The notes: generated by a model from the sequence alone, not told the origin. Counted from the first letter of the stretch, positions 13,385 through 27,900 are shown. The stretch is DNA of 64,000 nucleotides from Roridomyces roridus (GCA_029378245.1 JARKIF010000008.1:1178001-1242000), one strand, 5' to 3'. Translations and numbers: made by a program.

Positions 13385-13644
13385 CATACATGTACACTGT
13401 AGTATCAATACAAAGGCGCGGACTTTGGGGTCCCACCTGCTGGCTGATCCTCTGGGGGAGAACTACATGATTCAATTGAAAGGAGTACTTGGAAAGAAGA
13501 TGCAAATGCTCACGGATATGAGTTGGATGGAAGGGAGTCAGTTCCAAGGAGTGCAGGAGCGTCGTCCGAGTTCATGATATACGACTCCCAATCGGCAACC
13601 CTGCCAGACTTTACTTTCACTATCAAAACGAAGTCATGGTCCAC

Positions 13645-16572
13645 TCACTGGAAGCCTGTAGGCGCAGCAGACCACATCGACATCACGTCTGCGTCAGATA
13701 GCTGCGGTGGGTCCATTCGCAGCAACTGTTCGAGTTCCGTGATGCCATTGTATCCGTTCCCAGTCCCAGTAAAGTCAGAGAAGATGGATGCACTTGCAAG
13801 ATCTGGTGTCTCGGGAGCCACAGCACTATGGAGGCGGGTGCGAAGTGTGTCCTCTATCCGTTCTGCTCCGAACTGGTAGACAGGGGCTTCCATTGGACCA
13901 GGTTGGGGCGCCGATGAGAACACGGACAGTTCATATCCCCGTTGTGCTGAAGGAGGGACATCCTGCTCTTTGTATTGTTTCGTGAACGGTCCATCGTTGC
14001 CCACATCTCCCACACTTATTAGACGGTGGATGATGTCGCTGAACGTCAAATTGAACGTATAGTGCGACAGGAAGGACGACAAACTTACTTGAAGCGGCCA
14101 GCCGCGAGGTACCGTTTCTCGGCTCTGGCCAACAAGTTGATGCATTTGTAAACATCATCCAGCTCTTTGCCTGGGTTATAGGGAAAGCCAGACCGTCTGC
14201 CACTCCACATGTTGAGGAGCAGAACGATAGCGGCGGTAAATGCTACTGGCTGCGAAGCTCGTGAATTTCATTGGTCCGGTAGTCAGCGTCTACTGACCAG
14301 CATATTCTGATTAGGGTTCGATTCCACGTTTCTCCTGCGCACTGATGATCCGCGCACAAGACCGGGCTGCATTCGTGCAGATTGCCAGGGACGGAAGCGC
14401 GCCTGGCCGCGAAGTTTCCAGTGGCGCGGGGATATAAGGGCGGTGAACCATTATTTGGACGTTGTAAAATACTGATATAAAATGAAATCAAGACAGTTTG
14501 GGAAGAGCGGACGATACCTACCTGAATGAAGGGCGGCCGATTGATTGAAATGGAGTAGGTTTTCGCGATCAGGATCCCATTTCACTGTTTCCGGGTCAGG
14601 AAGGAAATACCATGTCAAGTAAATTACTTGCAGTGATCAGGAATTTCCATGAGCCACGAGTTGAGGGCCGAGTCGAATGCGATAATGTTTTGAGCATCTG
14701 ATGTATGAGTGGATCTGCCCGTGATATCGGTGGGCTTTCTGGGGGAATACTATAATAGGAGTGAGATTGGCTGAGACGGACAAGGATACACTCACGATTG
14801 TGCTCGTGATCGAGGCTTGAATGACCAGTAACTTCGCTATGTTATGTTATGTTATCAAGGCCCAAGGTCCCACGCGGGAAGGCCAACCTTGGGTGTTGAA
14901 ATAGGTGAGATCCGAAGGCTTGTAGCTAGGCTGCTTGAAGCTCAAGGGCGCAGGAAGATCCCAAAATTCATCGTCACAGTCGACCGGATAGTCCTGATCA
15001 TAGTCTTGTTCGTGCATGGCCAAAGGACGACCTGTCGATGTGCCAGACATCCAATCTAAACAAAGCAGCACCCTGCGTAATCTCAGTTCATATGGATGAT
15101 TCGAGTTGGGGATAGTGCACGCACCAGAAGACTCGTTTCCATTGCTCGCTTTCTGGAGTAGGATGTGGTTGTTTCATACGCCGATGAGCACCGACATCTT
15201 GACACCTGCGCAAGCCGAACCCGATCTGGTTCCATGCTACCGGCGACAAAGAGAGTAAAAACAAAGAGGAGAGAGCGATGGTTTGCAGTTCGTAGAGATT
15301 GGGCTTGTATATCAGATATTTGGGTATGACCCGGACCTGATTGTGCCATTTCCATCCGGCGGTATGATGACCGTTATTTTCGCCGGGCAAAAACGTGCGG
15401 GTATCGTCGGAATGTCGGGCGCCCAGGCTACAAACCATGAGTAAAGTGCCAGCGAAGCGATGGTCCCGGAGGTGTAGATTGTCTTTGACCTGGTGAGGTG
15501 TGAAATCACAATAAAAAGGACATTGAAACCCCTACCTTGCGCTCGAACGTCGGGCGATGCAAGGTTGGGAAATAATAATTCACTTCCTTGAAATAGAGAT
15601 CTATGAGGCTGGCCAGCAAATCGGGCTCGGGGAATGTGTATTGAGTGTCCTCTGTATCATCTGCTGGGGGCAGCAGCCTAAGGGAATCAGCCCGAGTCAT
15701 GGGGCAGGATGCGAGCTTCGTACCAGGGCACTGGCTCCCAATATTCGTTTCTGCGTTTAGGCAAAACGGGTAGCAGAACTGCATTGAAATGCGTTCGGAG
15801 CTTGTGCTTGTGGATCAGCGAAATGGGACTTGAAATTCAGCGCGGTTTGGACGAATTGAATGCCACTAATTGGCGGTCAGCTATGGAATCCGCGTGAAAT
15901 GTCACATACCTGGATTTGCCAAAGAAGCGGTGCTCTTCGGGGTTCAGCGTCAACTTCTTGATCGCACCAACCAATTCGTCGGCGTCATTCCGAGGCAGAC
16001 TGGTCCCAACTTGTTCTAGGATACTGGGTTCCTCCTCGTTCTCAAGCTGCTCCGTGAAATCGATACCGGGCAAAAGCTTGTTCAGAAGCTTCTCCATTTT
16101 CTCGAGTCGGGTTTCTGGTATTGCTTGGATCTTGAGGTTACTTTTGCAGGAACACACCACATACCCAAACTTTCGACATATCTGGATAGCTCCAAGTGAG
16201 ATCATGGGTTGGGAGATGCGGGGGAAACCTACCCTTTCGCGGACCCAATTGTCTTCATTATCTCTGCCACAGTTGGACACGAATTTGGCGCAGTGCAAAT
16301 GGGACGCACCAGCATGGGTGCAGTCTAGACCAGAGGTTACGCAGTTCGTGCAGCGGTTGCCTGGCATTTGGCCACTGTCGCCTGAGAATAAATGGATCTA
16401 CAATCTTCTGGAGAAAGAGGGGGCATCCTACATCGGACTGCTCGACGTTAGACGCGTGCAATATTCATGCAATGTATCACTTGCCCTTTTTTCTCTTACA
16501 GTGGTCGCATGCGCCACCATTCCTGCGTTTCTTTGACCGGGGCTCATCGGATGGAGGGGTGCGGTAAGACAT
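13645..16572 (-). CDS. Fungal Zn(II)2Cys6 transcription factor with fungal-specific TF domain
   Basis: The N-terminus MSYRTPPSDEPRSKKRRNGG leads into a binuclear zinc cluster: CDHCKRKKG, an intron, then CDSGQMPGNRCTNC and DCTHA. A linker carries the dimerisation-like ETRLEKMEKLLNKLLPGIDF. The middle-homology domain follows in several exons: FPEPDLLASLIDLYFKEVNY, FPTLHRPTFERK, LYELQTIALSSLFLLSLSP and WMSGTSTGRPLAMHEQDYD. The C-terminal exon ends TGFQ at 13645. Targets cannot be inferred. The first intron lacks a canonical donor if the third cluster Cys is to be kept (see findings). About ten introns are needed and their exact borders were not all resolved. It is divergent from SRP54 with 78 bp between start codons. 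Confidence 0.85.
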
Positions 16573-16650
16573 GGATGCTGGAGTCAAGACCGAAGCCGAA
16601 ATGACGAATGAGTGAATTGATGCGGGATGATCTAGTGATCGCGACCAACG

Positions 16651-18634
<1,984 letters not shown>

Positions 18635-18665
18635 AATAAATTATACACATTGTACACTACTAATC

Positions 18666-19405
18666 CTAGCTCTTGCGCTTTTTGAGCCACTCCTTTTTCT
18701 GAACCGACGCTGCAGATTTGTTGCCAAACAGAAACGCCGAGGTATGTTTGTCAGCTCCAGTTTTCTTGGAAAATGAAGATGAATCGCCGAAAAGCGACTA
18801 AAGCAGGTCAAATGGAGACGAGGAACGGAAAGGATCAGAGACTGACAGCCCAAGCCCCCCAGATTCCAATGATTCCGGAGCCCAGGAAAACAATGGTAGC
18901 CAAGGACCCCACATTTTTGGTGTTGTATGCCAAAAATGCGGAGAGGTTGCCAGCGACGGTCAGCGGCAAGAGGAGAGGATGAGCGGAGGTTGCGTTCTGT
19001 AGGCCAACTGGTGGTACAGAAGGGATCTGGACATTGTCTGTCTTGTATGAAGGAGCAAGAAAACGCGGGGGCCTCACGTTGAGAACGAGGCTGACGGAAA
19101 TTGCTGACAGCCATATGCTTGTATGCACGGCGAGGAAAGACTCGAGAGGCGTCAAGTTTTCCGAGGTGGCTTCGGCAAGGAAGAGAAGCAAGCGCGGAGA
19201 GACTGAGAGGATGAGAGAGATGGCAATTAACCTGTGAATTGGGACACTGAGTTGGTGCACAGGTCGCAGCTGAGTGAACGGACAATGTGGCAGATGCCCA
19301 AGCCCAAGGGGATGTTCCTGATTCGTCTAGGACTGGCTCGGTAGGAGCTATGGTGACCTCGCGCCGTCTGGAGCTCAGATCGTCCATTTCGATGTCTGTG
19401 GTCAT
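18666..19405 (-). CDS. Uncharacterised multi-span membrane protein
   Basis: I do not recognise a named family. The N-terminus is polar ([19 protein letters not shown]). Hydrophobic helices follow in several exons: a first one after [11 protein letters not shown], one at [56 protein letters not shown] and [26 protein letters not shown] short basic tail ends [11 protein letters not shown]. Introns are inferred near 18770-18850 and 19190-19262. The start lies about 120 bp from the left end of the inverted-repeat element that fills the spacer to the next gene, so the element may have replaced upstream promoter sequence. Confidence 0.65.
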
Positions 19406-19768
19406 GGTTCTGGAAGGACGTAAGTTCGGCATCCGGGCCGAAAGTTATCTGACATCCTCTGACATCTCCCACAAGTGTAATCATGATTTGCTCTCCGGCC
19501 GGTGGGCCACTCGATTCGGCAAAATAGAGCGTATTGGATTTGGAGAAAACTGCACTTTAAGCGAAATTTCGGTTAAAGTGGAGCGGATTTCGTGAAATCC
19601 CAAAGTTGATGGAGAGCAGTAAATTGCGAGTCTCTTGCTCATTTCAGGTCCAGCAGACGTGGAAGCAAAACAGGTGTTTACACACTCATCTCTGGGAATG
19701 TCCTCTGCAAAGACTCGCAGAACGGTGGCGAGCTTGCTTCAGGGTGAGATCATCCCCATCAATTTTGT

Positions 19769-19798
19769 CGAAACTCGCTTAATCCTAAGCGAGTTTCG
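19769..19798. repeat. Perfect hairpin inside the element
   Basis: Two 13-nt arms, CGAAACTCGCTTA and its exact reverse complement, are separated by the four bases ATCC. The arms could form a cruciform or an RNA stem. No T-tract follows, so it is not a terminator. Confidence 0.85.
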
Positions 19799-19922
19799 TT
19801 CGACAGAAATTCCAGCTGGCGCACGTGTCCCCCCCAATGACACTGCCTTAAAAGGCAATTCTGCCAGCTTAACGGCCGCGGTGCCGGCCATGGTCGCTAG
19901 GGTGCCAGCCATTTCAATTGCC

Positions 19923-20004
19923 GCTCTGGCTCAGTGGTATTAATCAAGATTGTTGACTTGTCCTGACAGCCATAATGGTGAGGGTTCAAGCCTTTTGGTT
20001 GCCA
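19923..20004 (+). other. tRNA-like (SINE-like) segment with A and B box matches
   Basis: TGGCTCAGTGGT at 19927-19938 resembles a pol III A box. GGTTCAAGCC at 19983-19992 resembles a B box at normal spacing. The ends cannot form an acceptor stem and no anticodon arm is convincing, so it is not a working tRNA gene. On the - strand, about 20268-20310, a B-box-like GTGTTCAACCCTG is followed by T6, which looks like a tRNA 3' half with a pol III terminator. Confidence 0.4.
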
Positions 20005-20062
20005 TTTCTTTTTTCTTTTTGTTGAAGAACTCGGATCCTGCCGTGAATTGGCGGTTAGGCAC

Positions 20063-20244
20063 AGGTTAGGTTAGGTTAGGTTGGGACTGTGTGTGTATTC
20101 TATGCCCCTGTTCCCCCCACGCGACCTCGGCTGTGAATGAAGAGCTCAGAATCCACAGTGAATGGGCGGTTAGGATCAGTATCAGCAGTGAGTGGGCAGT
20201 TAGAAACAGTGTCAGTAGTAAATTCCTGTCAGGTTAGGTTAGGT
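20063..20244. repeat. Short AGGTT/TTAGG arrays
   Basis: At 20063-20085 there are four tandem AGGTT units, and at 20231-20244 nearly three more. They sit inside the inverted-repeat element. The unit is five bases, not the TTAGGG expected for basidiomycete telomeres, and the arrays are tiny. Confidence 0.6.
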
Positions 20245-20427
20245 GGCTTTAGTTGCAAAAGTTCAGATTAAAAAATGTTGCTGCAGTCAGGGTTGAACAC
20301 GCAACCTTCTGATTAAGTAATGAAAAAGTCACGTGTTTTGTCATTGGGGGGGACAGCAGAGGGGTTTAGAAATTCCACTTTTTTCGAGATCCAATACGCT
20401 CTAATGCTGCTTCTCTCTCCCACCAGA

Positions 20428-21824
20428 ATGACCGAGCTACACCTCGAACGCAAGCTTCCCGGTATGCTTTTAGTTATTTCCAAACGACAGTCTCCTTCAA
20501 TTCACTTGCAGAAATCTGGGGCCATCGCGGTGTATGTAACGAGACAACGAAACTGCCTCCTGTTGAATACGTACCAGGCCTCTGCTGCCTTTCCAGAGAA
20601 TACAATGGCTTCGTTCGAGGCAGCCATACGGTACGCTCCGTCAGTTCTGTGGGCTGGTCTTGATTTCAGGCACAGGGATGGCGTCGACGGTATTGAAAGC
20701 GACGTCCACGTCTCGAAGGATGGTGTCGTTATTATGTTTCACGAGTATGCCCGTTCATGCCGACTGTCCTGTTATTCACTAAAAGCAATCTAGCCCAAGT
20801 AAATTCATCCACTGCAGATATGCAAAACCTGACCGTGATTAAGCTCTGGGTCGGACAACTAATTTCACGGGTACTTTGGTTTCATTACTCGTCTTGCCAC
20901 GTTCTAAACACCAGTTGTAGGGGTGATCAAGGAGTCCAATTGGTATGGTCCAGACGGCATGCAACACGCTCGTACCAAGAAGGAGCCGAGGCAGTCTATT
21001 CCTACCTTTGCGGAGACCATAGCCCTGCTGATGAAGGTGATTCATCAACCGGGGCCTGGTGCTCCTCCTGACGCTTCCGTAGCCAGAGAACCTCCATGTC
21101 CGGCTGGATGTCGATGTCAAGGGCACGAATGATCCGGAGCAGCTGTTCACCTTGATGCATGCAATTATTTCCAACACTCCCGAGTGGGAAACCAAGGTCG
21201 ACTGCTTTCTGAAACTGTCAGACAGAAACTGATGAAAATTTCAGCTAGCACCAAGAATCCTTCTGGGAATCTGGCACCCTCGCTTCTTCAAGGCTGCAAA
21301 AGAGATCTTGCCTTATTGCCGGAGAAGCAGCATCTCCTTCAGTCTTTGGATTGCCAGAGAATTTTTGTGGGAAGACGTGGAGTATGTGAGTGTGTGGTTC
21401 AAAGCTCTTGCGACTTCCGAGGGACAACGGTACGATATTCGCGCTGTCTAACAGGCATCAGATGTTGTTCATTGCGACTGGTAGATTCCGAAACGAAGCG
21501 GCAAAAGCGAACAAGAAGTTGCTGGTTTTCACCGTCAATGAGCCCGAGCATTTGATCCAAGTAGTGCAATGGGGTGTCGATGGTGTCATTTCAGATGTAC
21601 CCAAGCGTTGCCTCGACCTCCGTTCCTCCTTGGACAGTGGGTCTTTACATTCACCTTCTTTTGTCGCCTTTTGATCTCATGCAGAGAATTACGATGCAAC
21701 GGTGCTGAGACACAGCAAATGGTTGCTTTACACGGTTTATCAGTGGCCTCTGATTTGGTTGATACAGAGGTTGTCTGAGTACTTTGTGAGGAGCAACGGT
21801 CCATTGGTCAGACCCGGAGTATAG
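20428..21824 (+). CDS. Glycerophosphodiester phosphodiesterase (GDPD)
   Basis: Hydrolyses glycerophosphodiesters to glycerol-3-phosphate and an alcohol. The catalytic signature GHRGASAAFPENT is intact after a splice that joins HRG to ASAAF. GVDGIESDVHVSKDGVVIMF supplies the metal-binding acidic residues. The catalytic HDP..L.RTT motif is recovered only through a 5-nt exon at 20794-20798 (see findings), giving HDPTLGRTTNFTGVIKES. Later parts are HVRLDVDVKG, LLVFTVNEPEHLIQVVQWGV and DGVISDVPK. The C-terminal segment YTVYQWPLIWLIQRLSEYFV may be a membrane anchor. The start codon lies only 24 bp after the right TA of the inverted-repeat element, so the 5' UTR probably begins inside it. Confidence 0.85.
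20794..20798 (+). other. Five-nucleotide microexon (CCCAA) in the GDPD gene
   Basis: The 49-nt intron 20745-20793 (GTATGC..CTAG) and the 45-nt intron 20799-20843 (GTAAAT..TTAAG) flank the exon CCCAA. Joining CACGA + CCCAA + CTCTGGGTCGG restores HDPTLGRTT, the conserved catalytic motif. The second intron carries a CTGAC branch-site match. No other canonical splicing found by eye keeps this motif in frame. Confidence 0.8.
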
Positions 21825-21966
21825 TAGCACTCGTAGTGGACGATGGGGTGGGTTAGACGCACTTAGAATGTAGTGGTAGAGTGAATGACGCGGAGTTGCT
21901 AATTCGACACGTGATCGCTGAGGACTGTGCTCTCGAGGCAATGAGCCTTCGTCGTGGCTAACTGCC

Positions 21967-24900
21967 ATGTCCTGGTATTCCAACTGGCTACCAACGAGTC
22001 TACCCTCTCTTGGATTCGCCCTCCCATCCAGATTCATTTCCTTCGACATCCAACGCACATTCATCTCCTTTGTGCTCAAGAAATCCCTGGGCCACCTGCT
22101 CAAGCCCGGCCAGCTCGATATTCAGCAGATTGACTCTCAGCTTGGCAGTGGATATGTCCAAGTAAACAATGTGGAGCTAGATAACGAGGTCCGTCCAGGT
22201 CGTTCTGGTTTTCTTACGCGTCTCATGTGAAAGTGCTAGGCAATTAACAATGCCCTGGTCGGCTTGCCTATCAAGCTCTATGAAGGAACCATCTCATCTG
22301 TAACCGCGCGCGTTCCTTGGCCCAATCCCCTCACGTCAACTGTGGGCCTGTCCATCGACTCCCTCCAGCTTACTTTCCATGTCCTACCATTGTCGGAACA
22401 TGCGCGTTCGGTGCCCAACCTTGCCGAGTCCGTCGCGTCCGTCGCAGACTCCTTCATCCACGAGCTTTCGCCGCGAGAAGAAGCCAGTCTGCGCGAATCG
22501 TTCCATCCCGACCTCGCGTCGTCCACACATTCCATTGACGATCATAACGTTCCGGGCGGCCTTGACCCCTTCATTTCTGCACCAGAGGAAGAGGAAGCGT
22601 TTAGTGGAGACGCCGATCCTCCTGGCATCTCTATCTTCGCTACTCTTATCGAGCGGCTGCTCGCAAGATTCGAGTTTAATGCTGCTAACACCAATATAAC
22701 ACTTGTTCATCCCGATCACACAGACTTCACTGTCTGCATTCCCGAGATCGTATACTGCACAGAGCAGAGACCAGACGGAGACGACGTCGGTTCTGCTCTT
22801 GGTGCCACACGGATGGTGACCATTTCTGGTCTTTCCATAACTGCCACCGATTGCCGCCCAGCCAGACCTACATCGCACACGCCTACCTCTAGCGTGTCCA
22901 AACCGTCGTCCTCTTTAACGTATATGGACTCCCCGCGTCGCACGCATTCGCCTGAACCTGAGCCACGATCAGCGTCCCCGGCATCCTCGTCTTCTTCTCT
23001 TGATGATGACGCCCAGTTTGCCATGTCGCAGTCCCTGGCCTTTCTGCCTCCACGTTCTGCCTCCCCGGCAAGCTCCGTTGCCAGTAGCATGTACCAGAGT
23101 GCGATATCGGACACGGAAACTCGGGGGCGTAGTACGCCGTCTCCCGGTACTCAGCAACCAGCGGTGACCGTGACTGTACCTCCGACCGTACCTCCCAGCC
23201 AGGAGACGCTGAAACCGACGCCTTCCGCGGAGGTCATATTTTCAATCGGTGCAGAACCCATCGTTATCAGGCTGGAAATGCAGACGTCTGACCCCAATGA
23301 TGTCAGAAGAGGAGATGGTGCTGTGGCAGACGACATCAAGCTGTCTGTGGACATTGGGCTAATTGCCTGTGCGCTTCGCGCCTGGCACATCAAGGGTGTC
23401 ACAGAAATGCTTGATATCATGACAGGATCCCTTCCGTCGGACAGCTCGCACTCACCTCCCAATCCTTCGGCCAAACAGGCTATGGCACTGACTCTACGGG
23501 CTCGCTTGCGCGGCGCCGTCTTGTTACTGCTTCCGGCTGAAGAACATTCAATGTCTATTTTCTTCAGCCGACCACTCGTTCCCCCCAAGCTTCCGCATTC
23601 TTACTTACGCATACACTTGGAGACAATGTCTGCCCTCATGGCTTCTCCGCAATCTCGGACCACGTCGTCTGAGGCTGACACCTTCACCTTTTCTCTCAGC
23701 GACATATCCGCTTTCGTTTTCCGTGCTTCGGATCCTGGCCAAGACGCGGCCCTTTCTGCTTCGCCTCTGCTTATAACCGACCACCATCTACACATACAAT
23801 ATTCACCGTCGCATCTTCATCCGGACTCTGTTGTTCAGCACGATCTCCCCGCTTTTGCGTTGATAGACTGGACTGATGCAAGCCACCAGTTGGCTGGGAT
23901 GAAGGTTTCTCATTGGAAAACCAAGGTTGCACCAAAGCATGGCAAATCCGCGCGCAGGGCGAGTCAAGTGGATGCTGCAATCCCACCATCCGGTTCTCCC
24001 TCGGCTTCAGCTCTACCACCCGCGGTCATGTTGACGGGGAAACGGTCGATGTCGAAGCACAACCTGTCCTCGACTATCGTGGACATTGTTGTCGAGCCAT
24101 TGCATGTTTTCCTGGATCTGGACTTCGCGACAAGTCGCGTTCTGCTGACATTCTTGGACGAGATAAATAACGGGAGCGGTGGACCCTCGAAAGAAGATTC
24201 CGAGCAGATCACGCCTCCTGCTAGTCCCCAGCTACGGAGGCCACCCGGTGCAAAGGAACGACAACGACAACGCCTGGAAAACATGGTCCTCGAGGACTTG
24301 GATTTGGATTTCGACTATCGGTCGGATATCTCTGACAAGAACCGTCGGCCTCGGGCAAAGGCTCGTTCACCGACCACAACTGTGAATGTCAAATCACAGA
24401 TGATACGGGTCCAGGTTCGCTGTCCACCTCCCTCGGGCCACTCGGTTCGTTCTGGTGCGTTGGTACTGGACATCCATGATATCAACGTCTCCCTCGGCTC
24501 TGCACCCAAGAAGAGCAAGGCCAGATTCGATTCTCAGCACGAAGCAGACCCCCTCGCAGTACAGCCCATGCTTTCGGCCGGTTTTAGGCGCATATTGGTT
24601 GCTTGTTGCGCTGCTGGAGAAGGCAAAGCCTCGGCTTTCCTATCCGTGGGTCCACTTGGGGGTTCTGAAGATACCGAGTTCCCGGTCCTCCTCCCGAAAA
24701 TAACACTGTCCAAGTCGGCACCGCGTGGCTCGAGAGATTCGGGGCCAGCCACCATAGCACTTGCCGTACAGATCCCATCCGTTTACGCACATCTTTCCAA
24801 GCCACTTTTCGACAGCCTTCAATATCTAGCTGATGATGTGGCGCAGCTCATGGAGAATGTGTTTGGGTCTGGGAACGGTGGCGGCGAGAAGGTCGAAAGC

Positions 24901-27900
24901 AGGGATGGCAGTCTCATCGGCAGCCGCTTCTTTGCGAAATCTCGCAGCGGAAGCGGCAGCGGTCTGAGTACGGGTTCTGACCCTCCCAAGAGCCAGTCCG
25001 TGATCAAATTGGAGGTTACAGAAGGTATCCACTCCCCCATACACCACTCTCGTTTGTTGAGCTTGTTCTAGCCTTTGTGCGAGTGATGCTACCTCGCACA
25101 TCTACCACGATCCGGCCCTTCGATATTACAGCGTCCGACCTCGGTATTTCAGTCCAAGTCAAACCAGAAGGAAAGGTGGAGATTTTTAACCGTTTCTTTC
25201 ACGGACCAGTGTTCTGATTGGCCCGATTCCAGGACGAAACCGTCGTAGGTGTGACTGCCATGGGATTGGACGTGAAGAACACCAACACGACTGCGGAGAC
25301 ATTGCTTTCGCTTACAACGCCCCGCGGTTTGGTTTGTGGCTGGTATGACATGTTGTTGGGATACTGACTGCTCCCAGGCGTCTGCCGCGAAGCCACTTGT
25401 GAACCTTGCGTTCACTTCCCTCGTTGTGCCAGAAACTGCAGCCAAAGAGTCCAGAATCAAACTCTCCTTGTGGGGTTTTACATGCAGCGTGTCTCCCGAT
25501 GTTCAATGGGCTAACGACCTCGCTTTATTCTTCAAGCCCCCTCCTGGAGTTTGTTCCTTTGTAGTTATTTGGTCTTTGATACATGCTTACGCAAGCCTAG
25601 GCCTTCGAAGCGGTTGTTCCCTCAGAGCGGACACTCATTTCCCTCAAAGTCACCGATGGATCCATCCGGGTTAGGTCCTCGATTCACCCAGGAGCCTTGG
25701 TAGTCCATGCAGGGGCATTAGATTTTCACACAAGTGTTGTCGGCGACACGCCGGACTCATCTTTCCACATATCTGTGCAACAACTCGCTGTTCTCATGAT
25801 AGATGATTTGGCCGACGCGATTGACCCAGGTGTACACCACTCCGGTACACAGCGTTGGAGGGTACGTTTCTGCATTCTCATTTGCAACAAGGCAACTGAG
25901 TGATTGACAGAAATCCGGTTTTGCGCTGCTCACTGAAGTGTCAGATTTGGATCTCGCATTCAAGAAGAGTCCAGCGTCGCCTTCTTTAGAGACACTGGTG
26001 TGCCCAATCTCAATGTGGCGAAACGCATGCTCACCTGTTGAAAGGTGGTGATCGAACGCGTCGGACTCCAGCTACATCTTTGTGCAGACTCCCTGAGTGC
26101 AGTCGCCGATTTTTCAAAGGATTTGGCAGTGTCTTTCAATCCTCCGAGCGAGGAAGATCTGTGCGTCATGTGCAATTGGATTTATACTTTATCTGACGAA
26201 GGTTCTGCAAAAGTATTCCCAAGCCCAAGCCAGCACCTGCCGTAGTATCACCGCCAATCTCACATGAGAGTCTGATGGGTATGTTGGTCAATGACTGCAC
26301 GTGCCCCTCTTATAACGACATTCAGCCTCGGTAGATGATCTCGCATTCAAGCGAGTCCCCGAAGTGGGACCTCCACCAGATATGATCAATGATGACCTTC
26401 CTACAAATATGGAGTACCTTGATGAATCTTTTGGGGCAGCAGCGGGCATGCGGGAACTTTTAGAAGAGGATCTTGAAGAATCCGATGTCGATGACGATAT
26501 AGACGCCGAAGGCGCACCTGAAATCGTTTCCAAGGTTGGGGGCGAAACCATCAAGATTCTCCGACCGGAGGGCCTCAATATCGTTGAACATTATTTTGAC
26601 AATCTGCCACCAGATACGTCGGACGGTTCACTCAAGTGAATATGCCACCTCATCTGTTTCTGTCCGATTCTCAACATTTTCCAGTCTAGGCGCAAGCACC
26701 ACCCGAGTCAGAGTCCACAAAGGGGACATCAAGCTTTTCTTGTACGACGGGTACGACTGGAAAAAGACGCGCAGGACGATCGAGGAAGAGATCAAGGAAA
26801 TGCGGAGACGATTGGCCAAGATCAGACAACTCGTTGCAGGTGGACAGACACAGGAGACGGGTTTCGAAGAGGTCAACACTGTACTCTTCAACTCGGTCTA
26901 CATCGGTCTGGAACAGGACATTGACGAGCTCGAGCCAACGGCCCTCATCGCTGCAATCGACGAAGAGCTCAAAGATGATTTAGATACCACCAGTCAAAGT
27001 TCCTGGCAGTCGTTGAAATCACCTTCGGGGGCGGCGCCTCAGGCACGATCGTCCAAGACTCGGGGCAAACGCTTGACTCGATCGAAGACACCGAGCATCG
27101 AATTCCAGCTCATGGGTGTTGAGGCTGAAGTAGATCAATTCCGTCCCGACGAGCCCGTAGCCGGGAGGACATTCTTCACGGTCAAGGACTTGGCGATCTT
27201 GGATCACATCAAGACTTCGACCTGGAAGAAGTTCCTGACCGACTTGCGATCCGACGCGCGCGGAAACGTTCGAGAGACGGACTCTAACATGGTCAGAGTT
27301 GAGCTTCGGAGCGTCCGACCTACACCTGGGCACCCCTCGGAGGAGGCACGGTTAAGGGCCAAGATTCTTCCTCTCCGCCTTTACGTCGATCAAGATGCCC
27401 TCGACTTTTTGAAGAAATTCTTCAGTTTCAAGGACCCCCACTCTCCTGCCTCGACTGTCGAAGCCGACTCGGATGGAGACATTTACTTCCGTACGTACTG
27501 CAGGCTAATTTTCTTTGCGATGCTTACTGTTTGCAGAATTGGTTGAAGTATTCCCAGTTGATCTTAAATTGGATTACAAGCCTCGCCGTGTGGACTACAG
27601 AGCATTAAAGGAAGGCAAGACAATTGAATTGATGAACTTCTTCCATTTCGACGGCGCAGAGATGACCCTACGACACATAACGATGGCCGGCGTGAGTTGA
27701 CGATCTCGTGTTCCAAGAAAATCGCTGATGTTCGCATAGGTCACAGGATGGCCCCGGATGTTCGACATGCTCAACGACCTTTGGACACCAGACGTCAAGG
27801 CAACTCAACTGGTGGACGTTATCTCTGGCGTGGCACCGATACGTTCGGTCGTGAACGTTGGCTCCGGTGTTGCGGACCTTGTCCTGCTGCCCATCGCACA

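Larger units (their letters stand above)
19525..20403. mobile_element. Inverted-repeat element flanked by TA (MITE-like, Tc1/mariner-style ends)
   Basis: The ends are inverted repeats. The left end reads TA then GAGCGTATTGGAT (from 19527). The right end reads ATCCAATACGCTC then TA (to 20401), with the match continuing imperfectly inward. The flanking TA on both sides fits a TA target duplication. The 875-bp body has no long ORF. It holds a 13-bp hairpin, three direct copies of a GTGAATNGGCGGTTAG-type motif, short TTAGG runs, an internal inverted pair (GTCCCCCCCAATGACA at 19827-19842 and its complement at 20340-20354) and tRNA-like pieces. A non-autonomous DNA transposon is the simplest reading. 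Family assignment is an inference. Confidence 0.72.

Noticed and set aside
19923..20004. A functional tRNA gene
   Set aside because: A and B box matches exist but the acceptor ends do not pair and no anticodon stem-loop is convincing.
20063..20244. TTAGG-type arrays as telomere remnants
   Set aside because: Only three to four units, five-base unit instead of TTAGGG, and located within a transposon-like element among housekeeping genes.
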